Shown one piece after another: positions 36,385 through 45,345 of a stretch of DNA of 64,000 nucleotides; position 1 is the stretch's first letter; every line of letters starts with the position of its first letter. The notes beneath the pieces are model-generated. The model saw only the letters and a list, made by a program, of their open reading frames with translations, made no database searches and was not told the DNA's origin. The translations under genes were made by a program, and so were the position numbers. Origin of the DNA: Bradyrhizobium zhanjiangense (GTDB lineage: Bacteria > Pseudomonadota > Alphaproteobacteria > Rhizobiales > Xanthobacteraceae); contig NZ_CP022221.1 of the NCBI RefSeq assembly GCF_004114935.1, positions 7,461,001-7,525,000 of the forward strand, written 5' to 3'.

Positions 36385-38014
36385 TTCGATAGTCCGTTCG
36401 ATTCCGAACGTCGCGCACAAGCTTGCCCTCCGCCAGGCCGAGGCATACTGAGTCCACCACATAGTGATAGGCGACGATATCGTCCATGGTCAGCTTGTTG
36501 AATTCGCCATACAGCCATGGATTGGACAGCATGTGGTGCGGATAGGCATAAAAGCTGTTGTTGTCCTTCACCCAGGGGTAGACACGAAAAAAGCGATCCG
36601 TCTCGCGGACCAATTTTTCCACGGCCTCCATGGATACGCCTGTGTCCTGACGCGGAAGGATCTCCGGGCCGCAGGTGGTCGCGTCGTGCCAAGTCGCAAG
36701 ATCGTGGTTGTTGCCGCCAACGCGAGCCCGGAAATGATTCTCAGGGATGTACATGGTTCCGGTTCCGATCATGTACGAGTAGATGCCGAAATACGTGGAA
36801 GGCGCGAGAACTTGGCGACCATCGCGGGTCTCGACGAAAAGCCGCGGGCTTGCCAGCTTCGGCCCGTCCAGCCATCCCAGGTGATTGGTGTAGAAGAAGA
36901 ACCGGCCACAGATGACGGTCACGACCATCACAACCTTCATCGCCGGGGTGAACCCATCACGCGGCAGCGTGCGTGCCGCGGCTACGATGAACAGGTTGAG
37001 CGCAATCCAGAAGAAGAAAAGAGCCCCGAGCGTGAAGTACACGCCGATGTGGAAGACGTCGAACAGCAGGCAGAAGAACGACAGCGCGCGCGTCGAGATC
37101 GCAGCCAGGGGCGACAGGAGCTGGGCACCCAGCACGAAGACGTTGAAGATCAGCTGGTTGCTCACGATCGCGTCCCAGATCGTCTGCAACGCGCCCGACC
37201 ACAGGCCGAGCGGGGCGTCGCCGCGCTCGAGGCCCATCAGGATCGAGGTCTGCGTGGGATTTGCGAACAGCCAGGTCCATGGCTTCTCGCCACCAGCCTG
37301 CAGCTTTGCGATTCCCGACCAGAAATAGCTGCCGAGATGCGCCCCGACGGCGCACGCCCAAATCAAGCCATAGGCGCGATCGCGAAGCTGCTTCACGTCA
37401 TATGCGGGAGCGAACAGAGTTCGCAGCCACGGCACGCGATCCATCACCCAGGCGCTGGTGAGAACGATCGTGCCGAGCACGCCAAGCACGGCGAAGTTAC
37501 CGACGTCGAGCATGCCGAGATAATCGGTCTCCGTCACGAAGATGCCGGACACGACGCTCACCATTTCGCGCCATGCATGATAGAAGTAGAACAGCGGCAC
37601 CAGAAATGAAGGACGCCAGATCGCGGCTATTCCTGCCACAACCGCAAGCACCGCACCGTAGCGGAAGAACAGAATCTTGTCGCCCGACCCGAACAGGATG
37701 TTGGGGGGCCCTGCGAAGGGCCCCAATGAATCGAACAGCAACTGCACGAAGATCGTCATTCCGATCGCGAAGGCGGTGATCCGCAATGGCGGCGAGAAAT
37801 CACGGTAGCGAATGGAGCTGAAGGCGAGCGCGCCGGCAAATGCCGAGCAAACCAGCACCAGAGCGTAAATGTCAGACCAGCGCGCGAGATGTGTGACGGC
37901 CCGCCGCGAAATCGCAGACAGAATGACGGCTACTGCAAGGAGGAAGAGAGGTCCCGCAAGCGACGCGACACCAGACCGCGCTCCTTGCCGTGATGCAACA
38001 GTGTACAACGTCAT
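36374..38014 (-). CDS. HTTM-like polytopic membrane protein
   Basis: 546 residues from ATG 38014 (GGAGG 11 bases upstream; a TTG at 38056 is also in frame). Residues about 20-395 contain around ten hydrophobic helices, followed by a soluble C-terminal domain of about 150 residues with WHDATTCGPEILPRQD and NNSFYAYPHHML. The many-helix core with WxxG-rich loops and adjacency to a DCC protein fit the HTTM/vitamin-K-dependent carboxylase-like group, but no catalytic residue could be confirmed. It lies inside a polysaccharide cluster, opposite in strand to the glycosyltransferase and flippase on its sides. Role unknown. Confidence 0.65.
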   Translation of the reverse strand: MTLYTVASRQGARSGVASLAGPLFLLAVAVILSAISRRAVTHLARWSDIYALVLVCSAFAGALAFSSIRYRDFSPPLRITAFAIGMTIFVQLLFDSLGPFAGPPNILFGSGDKILFFRYGAVLAVVAGIAAIWRPSFLVPLFYFYHAWREMVSVVSGIFVTETDYLGMLDVGNFAVLGVLGTIVLTSAWVMDRVPWLRTLFAPAYDVKQLRDRAYGLIWACAVGAHLGSYFWSGIAKLQAGGEKPWTWLFANPTQTSILMGLERGDAPLGLWSGALQTIWDAIVSNQLIFNVFVLGAQLLSPLAAISTRALSFFCLLFDVFHIGVYFTLGALFFFWIALNLFIVAAARTLPRDGFTPAMKVVMVVTVICGRFFFYTNHLGWLDGPKLASPRLFVETRDGRQVLAPSTYFGIYSYMIGTGTMYIPENHFRARVGGNNHDLATWHDATTCGPEILPRQDTGVSMEAVEKLVRETDRFFRVYPWVKDNNSFYAYPHHMLSNPWLYGEFNKLTMDDIVAYHYVVDSVCLGLAEGKLVRDVRNRTDYRIDP

Positions 38015-38056
38015 CCCGTCTCGGACCTCCGGAGCTTCGCCATCGAGATCAACCAA

Positions 38057-38424
38057 ACATTATAGAATGACTAGCGGCCTGCAAATATCGCAAGCGCAGC
38101 TTGCCCTTCTCTTGGTGTAAGTGCTCACAAAATCATCTCACGGGAACCTCAGCACTGTGAATTGAAATATGACAAACTGCGGGCATTGATGTGACCACAA
38201 GTGTCCGCATTGACATTGGTGACGTCCGGCCATCGCTTGAAATCAGTTTCAAACAGGCTCGCCAGGGTACGCCGATCCCACATCGCCCGATCACGTCTTC
38301 CGTTCGTGTCAAGGCCAAGCTAAAAGCCGGAGACGATCGGAACCGCCATCGTGCAGCGCGCTGGATTTCCCGCGGCATTTGCTGGCAGGCGCGAGACCGC
38401 GCAAGAGGTGTTTGAGATCGCGGG
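38057..38424. promoter_or_regulatory. Divergent intergenic region between HTTM and flippase genes
   Basis: About 370 bases with no supported gene. It contains GCAAGC-GCA-GCTTGC (38090-38104), a perfect six-base inverted repeat with a three-base centre that could be an operator, about 75 bases before the HTTM start. The rest shows no obvious terminator or repeat. Transcription goes outward on both sides. Confidence 0.45.
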
Positions 38425-39903
38425 GTGAGCTCGTTGGACAAGGACAGCAAGTCACGGGCCGTAACCAACATCCTCATAACAGGCGGGTCCCAGGCCTGGA
38501 AACTGTCGGCCGGTTTTGTCCTGACGATATTCTCGACGCGAAATCTTGCCCCGTCCGACTTCGGCCTGCTGGCCATGTCTGCGACGGCCGCAACGTTCCT
38601 CGGGCTCATCAAGGATGTCGGCGTTGGACAGGCCATCATTCAACGCACGGAAATCGCCAAGGGCCAGATCGATGCGCTGTTCTGGCTGTCGGTGCTCGCT
38701 TCCGCGGCATCTGCTCTCGTTCTGGCGTTGAGCGCGCATCCGGTTGCGCTGTTTTACGGCGATACGAGGCTTCAGCAGCTCATGATCGCAATTGCCGGCC
38801 TAAGTTTCATAGCTGGCCTTCCGACCGTTCCGGCGGCTCTCCTTGCCAGAGAATCCCGATTTAAGGCCCTAGCAATCCTGGATGTCGCCGCGACAACCGC
38901 TTCCGTTGTCGCAGGGATCGTCGCTGTAATCATCTTGAGAAACTATTGGGCACTTTACCTGTCCACGCTCGTTCTTACGCTCTTTTCGACAATCGGGATC
39001 TGGGCCTATTCCGGCTATCGCCCCGGATATCCCAGTCTGGACAGCGAGACGCGGCACATGGCGCGATTTGGCCTGCACGTGTCAGGGTTCAACCTCGTCA
39101 ACTATCTTTCGAGAAATGCGGACAACATTCTCATCGGCAAATTTCGAGGCGGCGACGAACTTGGCCTGTACGATCGGGCCTATAAGCTGTTGCTGCTGCC
39201 GATCGTCCAATTACACAACCCGATCGGCCAGGTGATTGTCCCGCTGCTTTCGCGGCTTCGTTTCGATAAGGAGAGATATCTCAGTACCTACAACGATGCC
39301 CTTGCCATGGTTATGCTCATATGTCAGCCGGGCATCGTGTTTGCCATCCTGCTCTCGGAGCCGCTCTTCAGAGTTCTCCTTGGCGAGCATTGGGTGGGCG
39401 CAGCCCCGATTTTTTCCTGGCTCGGCGTTGCCGGCTTGATCCAGGTCGCGACCGCGACGGCAGCTTGGCTGCTCCTCAGTCAGGGCCGTAGCCAGGAGTA
39501 CTTCAGGCTTGGCGTTTGGACCGCCTTGATCAACGTGACCTCATTCCTCGTCGGTCTTCCCTGGGGCGCGCTTGGAATCGCCGCGGCGTATACGCTGGTG
39601 AACTGCACCGTCGTGCTGCCGCTTTGCGCGATATCTATCGGTCGTCATGGCCCGGTGACGACAACGAGCCTGGTCAAGACGACCGTCCCGCATTGGATCG
39701 GTTGTGGCGTTGCGGCGGGCGTCACAAGGATTTCGAACATCTCATTGCTGGATGGAAACTCTTTCGCTGGGCTGGTTACGCTGCTGGCGCTTGCCTATGC
39801 ATCATATCTCCTCGCCATGATCTCCTTCACGCGGAAACGGGAACTTGCGAAACGCGCGTTGCGCAACGTTGTTCGAAAGGCAAAGACCTTCAGCGAAGCA
39901 TGA
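38425..39903 (+). CDS. Polysaccharide flippase (Wzx/MATE-like, PST family)
   Basis: 492 residues and 12-14 hydrophobic helices. It opens with LITGGSQAWKLSAGFVLTIF and FSTRNLAPSDFGLLAMSATA, the classic start of lipopolysaccharide-type flippases, and GLYDRAYKLLLLPI is a common internal signature. It should carry lipid-linked oligosaccharide across the inner membrane. Start is GTG at 38425 preceded by GGGG. Its 3' end overlaps the RTX gene by 14 bases, tail to tail. Confidence 0.88.
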   Translation: MSSLDKDSKSRAVTNILITGGSQAWKLSAGFVLTIFSTRNLAPSDFGLLAMSATAATFLGLIKDVGVGQAIIQRTEIAKGQIDALFWLSVLASAASALVLALSAHPVALFYGDTRLQQLMIAIAGLSFIAGLPTVPAALLARESRFKALAILDVAATTASVVAGIVAVIILRNYWALYLSTLVLTLFSTIGIWAYSGYRPGYPSLDSETRHMARFGLHVSGFNLVNYLSRNADNILIGKFRGGDELGLYDRAYKLLLLPIVQLHNPIGQVIVPLLSRLRFDKERYLSTYNDALAMVMLICQPGIVFAILLSEPLFRVLLGEHWVGAAPIFSWLGVAGLIQVATATAAWLLLSQGRSQEYFRLGVWTALINVTSFLVGLPWGALGIAAAYTLVNCTVVLPLCAISIGRHGPVTTTSLVKTTVPHWIGCGVAAGVTRISNISLLDGNSFAGLVTLLALAYASYLLAMISFTRKRELAKRALRNVVRKAKTFSEA

Positions 39904-42900
39904 AGTCATGCAACTCCGCCAGATGGACATCAATCGGGGCTACCGCGTGAACGGCGTCGACCTGATGAAGGCTCGAGTCAACATCTGGATAAGTGGTGGC
40001 CGCGAGGAGCCCTACCTTGGCCGTTTCATGAAACGCCTCGTTAACTAAGTCATATGCGTTGGAGGTGACGGACTGCTCGAACACGAACCCCTCGCCTCCC
40101 AGGCGCGCGGTGCCGACGGCCGGTGCGGTAGCAGGAGGCTGCGACGGCGCAACCGCCGAAAAATCAAAGCTAGCCTTCGGAGGATCGATGACCAGCGTGC
40201 CCCCGGATCCGTCGCTCGAGAGATTGAAGGTCGAGTTGGTGTAGTCGCCAACAAGCGAGATATGTGCCGTGTGATTTTGAGCGTCGACCACGGTCAACAC
40301 GCCACCGGCTGTATCGCCGGAAAAGGACGCCGTCGTTCCCGCTCCGTACGCGATGTCCTTCAGGTCGATATGGTTGGAATTTGACGCGGTGCCGTCACCC
40401 GTCAGACCGATGAGCGTTCCCGTAAATTGCGACGCGTGGTCCAACACCAGATTGCCGGTCGACGCCTTGAAGGTGATCGACCCGGAAGCGGCGCCGGACA
40501 ATTCGAGCGTGGCGCCGGGGTCGACCGTCGCGGCCTGTGACATATTGCCCAGATTCAATACGACATTTCCGGAGATCTTGAGGATGGTCGATGACGTATT
40601 GATTACACCATCGCCATTGAGGTCCTGATAAAACGTCGTCTCGACCGCTTTAAGAGCAGGGTCGGTCGGGGACACCTTGTTCAGGAGGTTCGATAGATAG
40701 TTGCCATTGCTGTCCGTGGTCCACACACAGAGTTCGCCGGTGGCCGGAATCTTCCAGGCGACATCATAGCCGCTGGTCGTTTGCTCAACGCCCACCGGCG
40801 TCCAAGCGCCGAACTGTCCCGACACAACCGCTACGCCACCGTACTTCAAGGTCGGCCCCGCGCCGCTGGCCATCGCGTCGAGCAAGTAATTCGAGCCGAC
40901 CAGAACCAGGCTGGTTGAGCCGGACGCCTCGATTGTCGTGCCTGAAACCTGCTGGGGCGTTGGTGGAAGACCAATCACGCCATCACCGTTGAGATCCTGG
41001 TGAAAGAGGGTCTCGCTCGACTCAAGAGCCGGGTCGGTGCCGGACACCTTGTTCAGATAGTTGGATACGAAATTGCCGTTGCTGTCGGTGCTCCAGACCG
41101 CGAACTGGCCGGTCGAGGGGATCTTCCACGCGACGAGATAGCCGTTCGACGACGCTTCCGCAGCCACTGGCACCCATGCGCCAAGCTGCCCCGCGACAAC
41201 CGCCGTTCCGCCATTCTTCAGGATCACCGATGAGCCGGCCGTCGAAAGGTAGAAGTTGCTTCCCGACTTGATAAGCGATGTCGTGCCGGTCGCTTCGATC
41301 ACCGTACCCACGGCGGAACTGAAAGCATTGGAAAGCTGGCTCAAATTGCCGGCGATGTCGGTGGCGGTCGCGGTGAAGCTGTGTTGCCCTGCCGTGAGCG
41401 ATCCGGTGGTGACGCTCCAGGCCCCACTCGTCGCCGCGACGCCCGTGCCGAGCAAGGTCGCGCCTTCGTACAGCCGGACAGTGCTTCCGGCTTCTGCCGT
41501 GCCGGACACGATTATCGCGCTTGAAGCTCCAGGTGCGCCCGAGGTCAGGATGGGTGCAACCGGTGCACGCGTATCGACCGTGACGTTCAGCGCACCGGAG
41601 GAAGCGCTGACGTTGCCGGCGGTGTCCGCGGTCTTGCCGGTAAAGGTGTGATTACCGTCCGCCAACGTTGCGGTGGCAAAGGACCAGGCGCCGTTGGTAT
41701 CGGCGATCGCCGTTCCGATCATCGTCGCGCCGTCGAAGACCTGCACCGTGCTCCCGGCGTCCGCGGTTCCAGTCAAATTCACGTGGTTGACATTGGTGAC
41801 GCCATCGCCGGCGACGTTGCTGTCGGGCGAGAACGACGCGAGCTTGGGCACGTTCGGGGCGATCGTATCGATGGTGACATTCACCCCGGCTGAGAGCGCG
41901 GTGAGATTGCCGACACCGTCCATCGCTGCGGCGGCAAAGGTGTGGCCGCCTTCGGCCAGCATTGCAGTCGCCATGCTCCAGCTACCGTTGCCGTCGGCGA
42001 TCGCCGTGCCGATCTGAGTTGTCCCGTCGAAAACCTTGACGGTTACACTTGCCTGCGCGCGACCCGTGAGGACCAGATGATTTGTATTGATGAGGCCCGA
42101 CACGATCGAGCCGCTGTCGTTGACAGCCGAGATCGTCGGCACGGCGATAGATGTCATCGTCATCGGCGAATTCGTCGCGGAAACGAATGAATAGTCGGCC
42201 GACGTCAAGCTGGTGACGCCCGCAATGCGCAGCGTATCTGCTCCACCCGCGTAGTGAACGGTCCACACGTCGTTCACATGGGTCAAATAGGCGCCGCTAT
42301 CGTAACCTTTCAGAATCAGCTTGTCGTGTTCGGCAGTCGCGCTTGTGAAGACGTGGAAATCGGCGACCGTATCGTTGCCGCTGCCTACATTGTAAATGAA
42401 GGTATCGTTTCCGGCTCCTCCGGAGAGCCAGTCATTCCCGCCCGCACCATCCAGGAAATCGTCACCGCTCGAGCCGACCATACGGTTTGCCATTTGGTTG
42501 CCGACGCCGGCGAGCCCGCCCATCATCAACGTCAAGTTTTCGACGTTTGCCGACAACGTGTACGACGTCCACGCCTCCACGCTGTCAACGCCGCCGCCGG
42601 GATTCTCGACGATTTTCTGGTTCGCATTACCGATGACGTAGGTATCGTCGCCGTTCCACCCGACGAGCGTGTCATCGATATTGACCGCCGAGAGCTTGTC
42701 GTTCGCCGCGGTACCGTACACCATGCGGCTGCTCGCTTTCCCGCTGATCCAGGACGTAATTGTCCCGCCGACCGGGAGCGTTGCTGGCAATTGGAAATCG
42801 TCGCTGGTGAATACTGAGACCGTCGTGTTGCGGAACACCAGGGTATCCTGGCTCGTCAGCTTCAGATATACGTCGCTTCCGACCTGGCTCATCGCCGCTT

Positions 42901-45127
42901 GAACGTCGGCGAATGAGGTGAAGGCAAAGCCGTTCAATTGGACAACATCGTGTCCAGCGCCTGATCCCGGCGAAAAGTCGGTGATGATGTCCGAACCGTC
43001 GCCGGAGTTGATTACGAAGCTATCCGCACCGCCCCCGCCGGTCAGGATATCATTGCCGAGCCCGCCGGTGATCACGTTTGCCGCGGCATTGCCGATGATG
43101 ATGTTGGACTGAATATTGCCGGTCGCGTTGATGGCCGCCGAACCGGTGAGCGTCAGATTCTCGACGTAGCTCGAAATTGTATACGTCACCGAGGAGTTTA
43201 CCGTGTCGATGCCTCCGCCATAGGCTTCGATAACCTTCGCACCGGAATCGGTGACGACATAAGTGTCATCGCCGGCACCGCCGGTCATGACATCGGCCCC
43301 TCCTGCACCACCGATCAGATCATTGCCGGATGTGCCGCTCAGCGTGTCCGCAGCCGCGCTTCCCACGATCGTGTTGGTCGTTGCGCCACTCGTGAGCAGG
43401 GTGTAGTTCGCAAGCGTGTACTCCGGCAATTGATAGGCTTTGATTGAATCGATCGTCATCGTCGCCGTCGATCCCGGAGCGGCGTTGCCCGGCCAGCTCC
43501 CGCCCATCGCCAGATTGGCGATCATATACATCGCCGAATTCATGTCGGAGGGTGTGGCCTGCTGTGCGACCGCCTTCCCGTCGACGAAGAATGTCAGGTC
43601 GTAAGGGGTCCATTTGAGCGCAAACGTGTGTTCTCCGGTGGTCAGGTTGGCTGTATTTGCCCAACCCCCATTCGTCGCAGGCGCGTAGGGCGAGTGAATG
43701 GCCCAATGCGCCTGGTCAGGATCCTGACCAAAGGCCTCGAGCACATCGATTTCCGTCTTGAGGTTATTGGCAGTGCTGGGCAGCAACCAGAACGCCGGCC
43801 ACGCGCCGCTCGTGCTGGGCAGTGTGGCCGTCATCTCGAAATAGCCGTAGGTCTGGGTAAAGCTGTTCTGGGTCGAGATCATGCCCGACGAAAATATGGC
43901 ACTGCCCGTATAAGGCGTTGCGCTCGCGGGCAAGGGCTGCGCCGTGATGACGAGGTGACCGTCCTGAATCGAGAACGGATTAAGCCCAAGCGACGTTGAC
44001 GCCTGAGTTGCCGGCAGCCCGGAAAAGCTGGGATCGACATACACTTCCTGTTCGCCGGCCAGCCCGTAGCCTGCCGCTCCGCTCCAGGCATAGCTCGTGC
44101 GCCAGGTCAGGCTCGGATCCTGACCCGCGGACAGCGTGTTGAAGTCGTCGTTGAAGGTCTGCACGAGCCCGGTCAGGGGGCTGACGATGTTTATATTGGC
44201 GGCCGTGAGATTCTGGAGACTGGTGTTTTCAAGTGTTATCGTTTCGCCGCTGGCGATCGTCAGGACAAGGTCGGTGCCCACCTGCTTCATGGCCGCCGTG
44301 ACATCGGTGAACGTCTTGAAGCCGGTGTTGTTGAGCTGCAGGATGTCCCCGCCGGCGCCCGCCTGAAAGTCGGTGACGATGTCGTTGCCGTTGCCCGCTG
44401 TCACGACAAAAGTGTCGCGACCGGCCCCACCGGTCAGCACATCGTTGCCTCGCCCGCCGTCAATCATGTTGTCGCCGGCATTGCCGACAATGATGTTGTT
44501 GAGATCATTGCCGGTGGCGGGCGACGGAACACTATCTGTCAGGACAAGATTCTCGACGTTCGGCGCATTGACGAGGCTGTATCCATTGATGTTCCAGACA
44601 CGGATCGTATCGATACCCTCTCCGGCCTGCTCGACAACCTTGGTGTTGTGGTCATAGACATAGTAGGTGTCGTCCCCTGCTCCGCCGATCAGCGTGACGC
44701 CCGTGCCGCCGGCCTCCATGCCGTCATTTGTCGCCCCGGTCGTCAGCGTGCCGCCTGCGGGGACGGTACCCGCCCAGTTCCATGCCGTTCCGCTCGCTGG
44801 CAGCGGATTGTCCAGCACGACATTGCTTGCAACCAAGGTCGAAAGCGCGACATTCTGCAGCGTCAGGGTTTCGGTGGACGACAGCGTGACGACCGTATCG
44901 GAGCCCATTTGGGTGGCCGCTGCCAGGAAACTGGCGAACGTCGCAAAACCGTAGTTCTGCAACCGCAACACATCGCCGCCTAAACCCGCCTGAAAATCAA
45001 CGACCGTATCGGAGCCGTACCCCTTCGAGATGACGAAGGTATCGCTGCCTGCGCCTCCGGTCAGAACATCGTTTCCGGTCCCGCCAAACAGAACGTCAGC
45101 ACCGGAACTTCCATTGATAATGGACAT
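39890..45127 (-). CDS. Giant RTX protein with GH16 glycanase domain, Ig-like and Trp-rich repeats
   Basis: 1745 residues. Order: RTX calcium-binding block (about 1-310, GGTGNDVLTGGAGSDTF type), GH16 domain (about 325-567) with catalytic motif E459-I-D461-V-L-E464 and GAWPAFWLLP, second RTX block (about 580-990), three bacterial Ig-like repeats (about 1000-1300), two Trp-rich repeats of about 105 residues (WVPVAAEASSNGYLVAWKIP and WTPVGVEQTTSGYDVAWKIP, with FHQDLNGDGVIG endings), and a C-terminal tail. RTX repeats and lack of a signal peptide indicate type I secretion. It probably cuts a beta-glucan, perhaps the polymer made here, as ExsH or PlyA do in other rhizobia. AAGGAGC precedes the ATG. 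Confidence 0.9.
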   Translation of the reverse strand: MSIINGSSGADVLFGGTGNDVLTGGAGSDTFVISKGYGSDTVVDFQAGLGGDVLRLQNYGFATFASFLAAATQMGSDTVVTLSSTETLTLQNVALSTLVASNVVLDNPLPASGTAWNWAGTVPAGGTLTTGATNDGMEAGGTGVTLIGGAGDDTYYVYDHNTKVVEQAGEGIDTIRVWNINGYSLVNAPNVENLVLTDSVPSPATGNDLNNIIVGNAGDNMIDGGRGNDVLTGGAGRDTFVVTAGNGNDIVTDFQAGAGGDILQLNNTGFKTFTDVTAAMKQVGTDLVLTIASGETITLENTSLQNLTAANINIVSPLTGLVQTFNDDFNTLSAGQDPSLTWRTSYAWSGAAGYGLAGEQEVYVDPSFSGLPATQASTSLGLNPFSIQDGHLVITAQPLPASATPYTGSAIFSSGMISTQNSFTQTYGYFEMTATLPSTSGAWPAFWLLPSTANNLKTEIDVLEAFGQDPDQAHWAIHSPYAPATNGGWANTANLTTGEHTFALKWTPYDLTFFVDGKAVAQQATPSDMNSAMYMIANLAMGGSWPGNAAPGSTATMTIDSIKAYQLPEYTLANYTLLTSGATTNTIVGSAAADTLSGTSGNDLIGGAGGADVMTGGAGDDTYVVTDSGAKVIEAYGGGIDTVNSSVTYTISSYVENLTLTGSAAINATGNIQSNIIIGNAAANVITGGLGNDILTGGGGADSFVINSGDGSDIITDFSPGSGAGHDVVQLNGFAFTSFADVQAAMSQVGSDVYLKLTSQDTLVFRNTTVSVFTSDDFQLPATLPVGGTITSWISGKASSRMVYGTAANDKLSAVNIDDTLVGWNGDDTYVIGNANQKIVENPGGGVDSVEAWTSYTLSANVENLTLMMGGLAGVGNQMANRMVGSSGDDFLDGAGGNDWLSGGAGNDTFIYNVGSGNDTVADFHVFTSATAEHDKLILKGYDSGAYLTHVNDVWTVHYAGGADTLRIAGVTSLTSADYSFVSATNSPMTMTSIAVPTISAVNDSGSIVSGLINTNHLVLTGRAQASVTVKVFDGTTQIGTAIADGNGSWSMATAMLAEGGHTFAAAAMDGVGNLTALSAGVNVTIDTIAPNVPKLASFSPDSNVAGDGVTNVNHVNLTGTADAGSTVQVFDGATMIGTAIADTNGAWSFATATLADGNHTFTGKTADTAGNVSASSGALNVTVDTRAPVAPILTSGAPGASSAIIVSGTAEAGSTVRLYEGATLLGTGVAATSGAWSVTTGSLTAGQHSFTATATDIAGNLSQLSNAFSSAVGTVIEATGTTSLIKSGSNFYLSTAGSSVILKNGGTAVVAGQLGAWVPVAAEASSNGYLVAWKIPSTGQFAVWSTDSNGNFVSNYLNKVSGTDPALESSETLFHQDLNGDGVIGLPPTPQQVSGTTIEASGSTSLVLVGSNYLLDAMASGAGPTLKYGGVAVVSGQFGAWTPVGVEQTTSGYDVAWKIPATGELCVWTTDSNGNYLSNLLNKVSPTDPALKAVETTFYQDLNGDGVINTSSTILKISGNVVLNLGNMSQAATVDPGATLELSGAASGSITFKASTGNLVLDHASQFTGTLIGLTGDGTASNSNHIDLKDIAYGAGTTASFSGDTAGGVLTVVDAQNHTAHISLVGDYTNSTFNLSSDGSGGTLVIDPPKASFDFSAVAPSQPPATAPAVGTARLGGEGFVFEQSVTSNAYDLVNEAFHETAKVGLLAATTYPDVDSSLHQVDAVHAVAPIDVHLAELHDFMLR

Positions 45128-45345
45128 GATGGATACGTGCTCCTTTTACGTGGCACACAACTATGCATGCGTTCAAAAGAACCTTATGGATTCGACGCAA
45201 TTTGACGCATGACGAGAGAAACAGCTGGCGGCTGGCGATTTCTGCGGAGACACCGGAATGCTACGGGCTCATGTGAAGTCCACGCTGCTTTGCAAGTGTA
45301 GGACCCGTCATTCACTGAGCAGGCGCCGAACACGCTGGGTTCCGA

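Noticed and set aside
36464..37609. 381-codon open frame on the plus strand opposite the HTTM-like gene
   Set aside because: Composition (His, Asp, Arg, Gln) and lack of hydrophobic segments show it is the complement of a membrane protein gene.
39890..45127. Possible CRISPR array or DNA tandem repeats in the RTX gene
   Set aside because: Repetition is at protein level (RTX nonapeptides, Ig-like and Trp-rich units) with diverged DNA and no uniform spacer length.
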